From Bacteroidia bacterium (lineage in GTDB: Bacteria; Bacteroidota; Bacteroidia; 2-12-FULL-35-15), in the NCBI GenBank assembly GCA_030654175.1, contig JAURXZ010000035.1, positions 434,001 through 498,000 on the forward strand: a stretch of DNA of 64,000 bases. Direction: 5' to 3'. Shown here piece by piece: positions 58,369 to 64,000 of the stretch. The position numbers and the translations under genes are program-made. The notes under the pieces were generated by a model, which made no database searches, was not told where the DNA came from, and worked only from the letters and a program-made list of their open reading frames with translations. Position 1 is the first letter of the stretch. Every line of letters begins with the position of its first letter.

Positions 58369-58749
58369 ATGGCAAAATATTTAGAAATACTGGGTACAAG
58401 TAAAAGTGAAAAGCACCCCGAAAAAGAATTTATTAAACTTAAAGTAATTCAGGCAATTACGAATCTTAGTAATTTTGCTATACTTGATAATACATATAAA
58501 GGCGGTGTTTTATCAAACCTTCATATCCACATGTTTATATTACCTAGAATCCCTGTAAAAGTAAATGATATTATATTAATATCGACTGGCAAACATGATA
58601 ATCAGTCAGAACCTACTGCCGATAAAAAAAATGAAATCCATCATGTTTTCACCCAAACAGATACGCCTAGATGGAACAAAACTGGAGATACTGTTACTGT
58701 AATTCTTTTTAATGTTTCCGACTCCAAACCACTAAAAGCAGTTGTTTAA
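58369..58749 (+). CDS. Lamin-tail-like beta protein
   Basis: 126 residues, beta-rich. FIKLKVIQAITNLSNFAILDNTY, MFILPRIPVKVNDIILISTGKHDN and RWNKTGDTVTVILFNVSDS follow the order of lamin-tail domains (x-hydrophobic strands, xLPxxxxVxxxDxxxLxTG, WNxxGDTVxL). The fit is by eye and weak in the first strand. It stands 97 bp after the peptidase gene. Function unknown. Confidence 0.45.
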   Translation: MAKYLEILGTSKSEKHPEKEFIKLKVIQAITNLSNFAILDNTYKGGVLSNLHIHMFILPRIPVKVNDIILISTGKHDNQSEPTADKKNEIHHVFTQTDTPRWNKTGDTVTVILFNVSDSKPLKAVV

Positions 58750-58930
58750 AGCGGTTACTCTGAAAAGAACAAGTCATATAATTCAGCCATTTCTTTAGTA
58801 TCTGCGAGTAATTCGTTCGAAATGAATGTTATGGGGCTCACATCATACAAAGGGACTGAGGAATATAATTTCCATCAGTTCTTTTTTGTTTTTAGCGATA
58901 TCTCTTGAATAATCAATTCAATTTCTATTT
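58750..58930. other. Gap with a broken minus-strand coding remnant
   Basis: On the minus strand 58760-58870 reads SVPLYDVSPITFISNELLA then DTKEMAELYDLFFSE to a stop, but the frame is closed upstream. It may be the C-terminus of a lost gene cut by the island boundary. The junction between accessory and housekeeping DNA is likely here. Confidence 0.35.
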
Positions 58931-60118
58931 ATGAGAATATTTAAAAGAAATTCTTTTAAAGCCGAAGAGTATCATAAAGCTGCCGAAGTTAGATTAGTTC
59001 ACAGTGGCAATGATTATTTCGAAACGCTTGAAAACCTTATTCATTCCGCAAAACACTCGCTTCACCTGCAAACCTATATTTTTGATGAAGATGAAACCGG
59101 CAGAAGCATTGCCAATTCATTAAAAGCTGCCGCATCCCGTGGAGTTAAGATACACATGATGTTGGACGGTTATGGTTCTAAATCACTTTCGCGAAAATTT
59201 TCGAAAGATCTCCGGTCATCCGGAATCCGCTTACGTTATTTTGCTCCTTTTTTTTCTTCCCAGAACATTTATTTTGGCAGGAGATTGCATCACAAAGTAA
59301 TTGTGGCTGATAAAAACATTGCTCTTATTGGTGGTATCAATATCGCTGACAAATATCACGGTTCCGCAACAGACACCGCCTGGCTTGATTATGCCATCCT
59401 TATAAAAGGAAGTATTTGCCAGGAAGTTGATAATATATGTCTTCATACATACGGAAGAAAATTAATCTGGAAACAAAAAAAAGCAAAAAAAGTTCCGAAG
59501 CAAATTCAAGCAGACGAACTTATTTCTGTCAGAATAAGAGAGAACGATCGTTTAAGAAGGAAAAATCAGATCAGTGGTAGTTATTTGCAGGCAATACAAA
59601 ATGCAAAAAAATCTATTTATATAACGGGCAGTTATTTTTTGCCTGGTACAAGACTTAGAAAAGCATTGATCAAAGCAGCGAAGCATGGGGTAGAAGTTCA
59701 TCTTATTATGGCTGGCGTTTCCGATGTTCCTGTATTTCAGTCGGCCACCAGGTGGTTATATGACCTGCTCTTTCGCAATGGAATAAAAATTTACGAATGG
59801 GAAAAATCTGTTTTGCATGGCAAAGTTGCTGTTGTGGATGGCAATTGGGCAACAATTGGCTCTTTTAACCTAAACCATCTTAGTGCTTACGGCAGCATTG
59901 AGCTGAATGTAGACGTTTTGAATGAACAATTTTCAAAGTCTTTCCAACTTCATTTAAAGTCAGTTATCGAAACCGGTTGTAAACAGGTATTCCCCATTCA
60001 CCAAAACAATCATTGGACAGCAAAATTAAAACGATGGGCTGCCTACCAATTAACCCGTACAACTATAAAAATAGTCGCCCTTTTTCCATATATTAATCCT
60101 TTTAAAAAGTTCAGTTAA
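58931..60118 (+). CDS. Cardiolipin synthase-like phospholipase D family protein
   Basis: 395 residues with two PLD motifs: LHHKVIVADKNIALIGGINIAD (near 123) and LHGKVAVVDGNWATIGSFNLN (near 305), both full HxKx4Dx6G type. There are no strong N-terminal membrane helices, unlike typical Cls, so it is the shorter ClsB-like form. A C-terminal hydrophobic stretch (TTIKIVALFPYINPF) may bind membrane. It would join two phospholipids or transfer a phosphatidyl group. Confidence 0.82.
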   Translation: MRIFKRNSFKAEEYHKAAEVRLVHSGNDYFETLENLIHSAKHSLHLQTYIFDEDETGRSIANSLKAAASRGVKIHMMLDGYGSKSLSRKFSKDLRSSGIRLRYFAPFFSSQNIYFGRRLHHKVIVADKNIALIGGINIADKYHGSATDTAWLDYAILIKGSICQEVDNICLHTYGRKLIWKQKKAKKVPKQIQADELISVRIRENDRLRRKNQISGSYLQAIQNAKKSIYITGSYFLPGTRLRKALIKAAKHGVEVHLIMAGVSDVPVFQSATRWLYDLLFRNGIKIYEWEKSVLHGKVAVVDGNWATIGSFNLNHLSAYGSIELNVDVLNEQFSKSFQLHLKSVIETGCKQVFPIHQNNHWTAKLKRWAAYQLTRTTIKIVALFPYINPFKKFS

Positions 60119-60150
60119 AAATAAAAACTTCAATCAATTTTGCAGCAGGC

Positions 60151-60191
60151 AATTCAACAGTAGACAATTATGCATTAGACAATTCAACAGT
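60151..60191. repeat. Short direct repeats before gcvP
   Basis: AATTCAACAGT occurs at 60151-60161 and 60181-60191. The surrounding sequence (to 60240) is a patchwork of CAATT/GCCTATT units without an ORF. This is low-complexity intergenic DNA. Confidence 0.5.
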
Positions 60192-60279
60192 TGGCAATTT
60201 ACCAATTAAGCATTACAATTGCCTATTGCCTATTGAATAATTGTAAAATTATTTCCTTTTCACTTACCTTATTTCTGAT

Positions 60280-60287
60280 TATATTTG
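60280..60287 (+). promoter_or_regulatory. -7 promoter box for gcvP
   Basis: TATATTTG matches TAnnTTTG and is 24 bp before the gcvP ATG. The -33 element is not clear. Confidence 0.5.
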
Positions 60288-60311
60288 TATTCCCTAAAAA
60301 AATAAATAACA

Positions 60312-63185
60312 ATGATTACAACCGACAAATTTGTAAACCGTCATAACGGTCCGCGAGAAAATGATGTAAAAGCAATGCTAAAGAGAATTGGTGCCAATTC
60401 AGTTGATGAATTAATTGACCAGACAATACCTGCTGCTATCCGATTAAAAAAGCCATTGAACCTGCCAACAGGGTTAACAGAATATAACTACCACAAGCAT
60501 TTACGTGTTATTGCTTCAAAAAATAAAGTTTTTAAAACATATATCGGTTTAGGTTACTTCAATACTATTGTTCCTCCTGTCGTTCAACGCAACGTCTTAG
60601 AAAACCCGGGCTGGTACACAGCTTATACCCCTTATCAGGCAGAAATTTCACAAGGCCGTTTGGAAGCATTGTTAAATTTCCAAACCATGATCATGGATTT
60701 AACCGGAATGGAAATTGCAAATGCCTCATTGCTGGATGAATCCACAGCAGCAGCAGAAGCAATGGCAATGCTTTTCAGCAGCCGTTCACGCGAAGCAGTA
60801 AAAAGTGGAGCAAATAAATTTTTTGTTTCAAATGAATGTTATCCTCAAACCATAGATCTATTAAAAACACGTTCAACTCCAATGGGAATTGAATTAGTGA
60901 TAGGAGATTTTAAAACCACCACATTAGACAGTAGCATTTATGGTGCTTTGCTTCAATATCCCACTATGGATGGGGCAATTCACAATTATGCCGATTTTGT
61001 AAAAAAAGCAAAAACGAATGGAACATCCATAGCAGTGGCTGCCGATGTATTGAGCTTGGTTTTGTTAACTCCTCCGGGCGAATGGGGTGCCGACATTGTT
61101 GTTGGAAACACACAACGCTTTGGTGTACCAATGGGATACGGTGGCCCTCACGCTGCATTTTTTGCTTGCCGCGAAGAATACAAGCGCATTATTCCGGGGC
61201 GTATCATTGGCGTTTCTGTTGATGCACAAGGAAATTCCGCATTGCGTATGGCATTACAAACACGTGAACAGCACATCCGCAGAGATAAAGCTACCTCCAA
61301 CATTTGTACCGCTCAGGCATTGTTAGCCATTATGGCAAGCATGTATGCCGTATACCACGGGCCGGAAGGCCTCAAAGGAATTGCTCAGCAGGTACATTTT
61401 TCAGCATTGGCATTAGCTGCTGAATTAGAAAAATTAGGTTATTCTGTTGATAAAGGAGTCTATTTTGATACCATAAAAATTAATGGCGCAGATGCTGTTA
61501 AAATCAAGCAACTATCAGAATCCGCTGAAATTAATTTCCGTTATACTGACAGCGCAATTACCATTTCTGTTGATCAAACAACTGATGCCAATGATTTAAA
61601 TGCAATTATTGAGGTCTTCGCAAAAGCAGCAGGGAAAACGGCTTCAACTATTACTGATAAAGTTGTTTTTAACCAAAAATCCGCAATCGAAATTCGCAAA
61701 TCCGAAATTTTAAAACATCCTATTTTTAATACCTATCATTCCGAATCAGAAATGATGCGTTATATCAAACGATTGGAAAATAAAGATCTGTCGTTAACAC
61801 ATTCAATGATTTCACTGGGTTCTTGTACAATGAAATTAAATGCTGCTTCCGAATTAATGCCTATCACATGGCCTGAATTTGCACACATTCACCCCTTTGT
61901 TCCTGTAGAACAAGCTGCAGGCTATATGGAAGTGATCGCAGAATTGGATAGATCTTTAAGTGAGATCACAGGTTTCGCAAAAATGAGTTTTCAGCCAAAC
62001 AGTGGCGCACAGGGCGAATACGCGGGATTATTGGTTATTCAGGCATATCATCAGTCACGTGGGGATTCACATAGAAATATTGCTTTAATCCCTACCTCTG
62101 CGCATGGTACCAACCCTGCAAGTGCTGCTATGTGTGGCTTAAAGATCGTATTGGTAAAATGTGACGAAAAAGGAAATATCGATGTAAACGATATGCGCGA
62201 AAAAGCAGTTCAGCACAAAGATAATTTAGCATGTTTAATGGTTACCTATCCTAGTACACACGGAGTTTACGAGGAAAGCATTATCGAGATCACCAATATC
62301 ATCCATGAAAATGGTGGGCAGGTTTATATGGATGGGGCCAATATGAATGCACAGGTTGGCTTAACAAGTCCCGGGAATATAGGCGCTGATGTTTGCCACC
62401 TGAATTTACACAAAACATTTGCGATTCCCCACGGTGGTGGTGGTCCGGGTATGGGACCAATTGGTGTTGCAAAACAATTAGTGCCATTCTTACCCTCTCA
62501 TTCAGTAATAAAAACAGGTGGAGAAAAAGGAATTCATGCTGTATCTGCTGCACCTTTTGGAAGTGCCTTGATTTTATTGATCTCTTACGGATACATAAAA
62601 ATGCTTGGCGGAGATGGGGTTACCGAAGCAACACGTATGGCGATTTTAAATGCCAACTATATCAAAGAATCCTTAAAAGATCATTACCCTACCTTATACA
62701 GCGGTAAAAATGGCCGTTGTGCCCACGAAATGATCTTGGATTGTGTCGCATTTAAACGCGAGGCAGGAGTTGAAGTAGGCGATATTGCAAAACGTTTGAT
62801 GGATTATGGATACCATGCACCCACCGTTTCATTCCCTGTGCATGATACATTAATGATCGAGCCGACAGAAAGTGAATCAAAAGAGGAATTGGATCGTTTT
62901 TGTTCAGTGATGATCAATATCCGTAAAGAAATTGATGAAATAAGTTCAGGTATTGCAGATAAAGATGACAATGTTCTTAAAAATGCGCCTCATACAGCAA
63001 AATCAGTTATTACTGACGATTGGAAACACAACTATTCCCGCGAAAAAGCTGTTTTTCCATTAAACTGGATAAAAGAAAGCAAATTCTGGCCAAGTGTAGC
63101 TCGTATTGATAATGCTCATGGCGACAGAAATCTGATTTGTGCTTGTCCTCCAATCGAGGCATACGCTGATGCTGAGCTTGCATAG
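60312..63185 (+). CDS. gcvP: Glycine dehydrogenase (aminomethyl-transferring), P protein
   Basis: 957 residues, full-length single-chain P protein. The N-terminal half has [17 protein letters not shown] and [42 protein letters not shown]. The C-terminal half has [23 protein letters not shown] and [26 protein letters not shown] with the PLP lysine, and ends near [11 protein letters not shown]. It decarboxylates glycine and loads the H protein of the glycine cleavage system. It is followed by a terminator; no gcvT or gcvH is adjacent. Confidence 0.96.
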   Translation: MITTDKFVNRHNGPRENDVKAMLKRIGANSVDELIDQTIPAAIRLKKPLNLPTGLTEYNYHKHLRVIASKNKVFKTYIGLGYFNTIVPPVVQRNVLENPGWYTAYTPYQAEISQGRLEALLNFQTMIMDLTGMEIANASLLDESTAAAEAMAMLFSSRSREAVKSGANKFFVSNECYPQTIDLLKTRSTPMGIELVIGDFKTTTLDSSIYGALLQYPTMDGAIHNYADFVKKAKTNGTSIAVAADVLSLVLLTPPGEWGADIVVGNTQRFGVPMGYGGPHAAFFACREEYKRIIPGRIIGVSVDAQGNSALRMALQTREQHIRRDKATSNICTAQALLAIMASMYAVYHGPEGLKGIAQQVHFSALALAAELEKLGYSVDKGVYFDTIKINGADAVKIKQLSESAEINFRYTDSAITISVDQTTDANDLNAIIEVFAKAAGKTASTITDKVVFNQKSAIEIRKSEILKHPIFNTYHSESEMMRYIKRLENKDLSLTHSMISLGSCTMKLNAASELMPITWPEFAHIHPFVPVEQAAGYMEVIAELDRSLSEITGFAKMSFQPNSGAQGEYAGLLVIQAYHQSRGDSHRNIALIPTSAHGTNPASAAMCGLKIVLVKCDEKGNIDVNDMREKAVQHKDNLACLMVTYPSTHGVYEESIIEITNIIHENGGQVYMDGANMNAQVGLTSPGNIGADVCHLNLHKTFAIPHGGGGPGMGPIGVAKQLVPFLPSHSVIKTGGEKGIHAVSAAPFGSALILLISYGYIKMLGGDGVTEATRMAILNANYIKESLKDHYPTLYSGKNGRCAHEMILDCVAFKREAGVEVGDIAKRLMDYGYHAPTVSFPVHDTLMIEPTESESKEELDRFCSVMINIRKEIDEISSGIADKDDNVLKNAPHTAKSVITDDWKHNYSREKAVFPLNWIKESKFWPSVARIDNAHGDRNLICACPPIEAYADAELA

Positions 63186-63246
63186 GAATGTCTAGTCCTG
63201 AAAAAAATTGACAGGGATTAGGTTATAAAAATAAATTAAAAATTAA

Positions 63247-63277
63247 CCTCGGGAGAAAATTCTTTCGAGGTTTTTTT
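63247..63277 (+). terminator. Rho-independent terminator after gcvP
   Basis: CCTCG (63247-63251) pairs with CGAGG (63266-63270), extended by internal AGAAA/TTTCT pairing, followed by seven T residues. Confidence 0.75.
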
Positions 63278-63430
63278 CTTCCTTTTCTTTCTTTTTATTT
63301 ATTGCAGTGATCCATGTTTGGCGTTAACATGGTCATACTTTTTATGTTTTTGTTTTTCAATAAATTTCGATACTTTGTGTAAATATTTATATATCTTCCA
63401 AAAAAATGTCGATATATTGTAAACTAATTA

Positions 63431-63438
63431 TATATTTG
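63431..63438 (+). promoter_or_regulatory. -7 promoter box for the 63481 gene
   Basis: TATATTTG fits TAnnTTTG; ATTGTAAA-type sequence lies at about the -33 distance. It is 42 bp before the ATG. Confidence 0.6.
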
Positions 63439-63480
63439 TCGAAAAATAAATTAATATAAACCTAAAAACCAAAAAAAATT

Positions 63481-63864
63481 ATGAAAAAAATCACATTCCA
63501 TTATTCAATTGTTTTAATGCTAACTTTCTGTTTTGTATTTCAAACTAATCCGGCAAAATCAAACTTTAATGTTTTGAACAAATGTCCCGTTGTTGCTTTA
63601 GCTTCTGTTCCATCTACGTTAAAAACTGGAAGTGCTAGAGTTTGTGAAAACACTTTAACAGTAAACACAAATAATTGTAATCCATTCACATTCCACTTCA
63701 CTTGGTCTGGTGGCTCTTATAATAAAGCAACTGCACCTGGTTCAAATGTTCTAAATTTCAATCTTCCTTCAATGACTTCAGGAACAACCATCTATCTTGT
63801 TATAGATGACAACGGTGGTGGGTCATCAGTAACTTACACTTTCACCTCAACATCTAATTGTTAA
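63481..63864 (+). CDS. Secreted small protein, unknown
   Basis: 127 residues. A Sec signal (MKKITFHYSIVLMLTFCFVF) precedes a beta-rich Ser/Thr-rich mature domain with four cysteines (NKCPVV, RVCENTL, NTNNCNPF, STSNC). The repeated short strands (FHFTWSGGSYNKATAPGSNVLNFNLPS) suggest a small beta sandwich. It has its own promoter and terminator. No family recognised. Confidence 0.65.
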   Translation: MKKITFHYSIVLMLTFCFVFQTNPAKSNFNVLNKCPVVALASVPSTLKTGSARVCENTLTVNTNNCNPFTFHFTWSGGSYNKATAPGSNVLNFNLPSMTSGTTIYLVIDDNGGGSSVTYTFTSTSNC

Positions 63865-63924
63865 AAAACCTTATTAGCTATTCAAGAATATTCAAATTTT
63901 ACAAGACGAATAGTTATCATTAAA

Positions 63925-63964
63925 ATCAAATGTCCATGTAAAACTCATGGACATTTGATTTTTT
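63925..63964 (+). terminator. Terminator after the secreted protein gene
   Basis: CAAATGTCCATG (63927-63938) pairs with CATGGACATTTG (63946-63957), followed by ATTTTTT. A long A-T stem with a T run. Confidence 0.8.
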
Positions 63965-64000
63965 AAGTAATTTTATTTCTTAATAATTTGTTATTATGAC

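Noticed and set aside
60151..60240. Possible CRISPR-like repeats before gcvP
   Set aside because: Repeats are 11 bp and irregular, with no constant spacer length and no cas genes in the window.

Overview
The window looks like a chromosome segment of a Bacteroidota bacterium. It is AT-rich, several genes have upstream TAnnTTTG (-7) promoter elements typical of that phylum, Shine-Dalgarno sites are mostly weak, and there are marker families such as RteC, DUF5686, DUF4833 and GSCFA-like background coding. Genus cannot be fixed from the sequence.

Layout. (1) 1-6.9 kb is housekeeping: the 5' part of pdhB, lhgO, a TMTC-like membrane/TPR protein, and a minus-strand rimB-like / rimK / succinylglutamate-desuccinylase-like set, then tRNA-Pro(UGG) and tRNA-Arg(UCU). 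(2) A large serine recombinase gene abuts and runs antisense through tRNA-Arg, so an island probably starts at about 6.88 kb. (3) 9.2-10.6 kb holds a small HTH protein, an RteC-domain regulator and an unknown protein. (4) 10.7-21.6 kb is a tight minus-strand run of twelve genes combining a sphingolipid base and ceramide pathway (serine palmitoyltransferase, GNAT acyltransferase, NAD-dependent reductase) with inositol lipid synthesis (myo-inositol-phosphate synthase, PgpA-like phosphatase, CDP-alcohol phosphatidyltransferase, Aur1-like PAP2 protein, GtrA). This reads as a complete route to inositol-phosphoryl dihydroceramide. (5) 22-36.2 kb carries four MarR regulators, a TetR-RND-efflux operon, a small stress or redox-like operon ending in a CrtI-like desaturase, and an IS200 remnant. 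A paired GTTTAAAC operator recurs three times here with identical spacing.

(6) 36.6-53.3 kb is a plus-strand phage-like module. It has an amidase, a YkuD-like protein, holin-like and spanin-like proteins, a fibre-tail-like domain, two DNA methyltransferases and a large RecA/RadA-type ATPase protein. It has no portal, terminase, tail tube, tape measure or sheath gene, and about half its products carry membrane segments. I infer a tailless, membrane-containing virus or a domesticated relative. (7) 53.3-56.1 kb, minus strand, is a five-gene ubiquitin-like conjugation operon: a beta-grasp modifier ending GGK, an E2-like protein with no cysteine at all, a JAB-E1 fusion, a DUF6527-like Zn protein and a putative Cys peptidase. 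(8) 56.4-58.7 kb, divergent, has an ECF-like sigma factor, a small protein, an ImmA-type metallopeptidase and a lamin-tail-like protein. (9) 58.9 kb to the end returns to housekeeping: cardiolipin synthase-like protein, gcvP and a secreted small protein.

The simplest reading is one or more nested accessory islands of roughly 52 kb between tRNA-Arg and the cardiolipin synthase gene. The right boundary is not resolved by eye. All functional calls are from motifs read by eye; no search or structure prediction was run.
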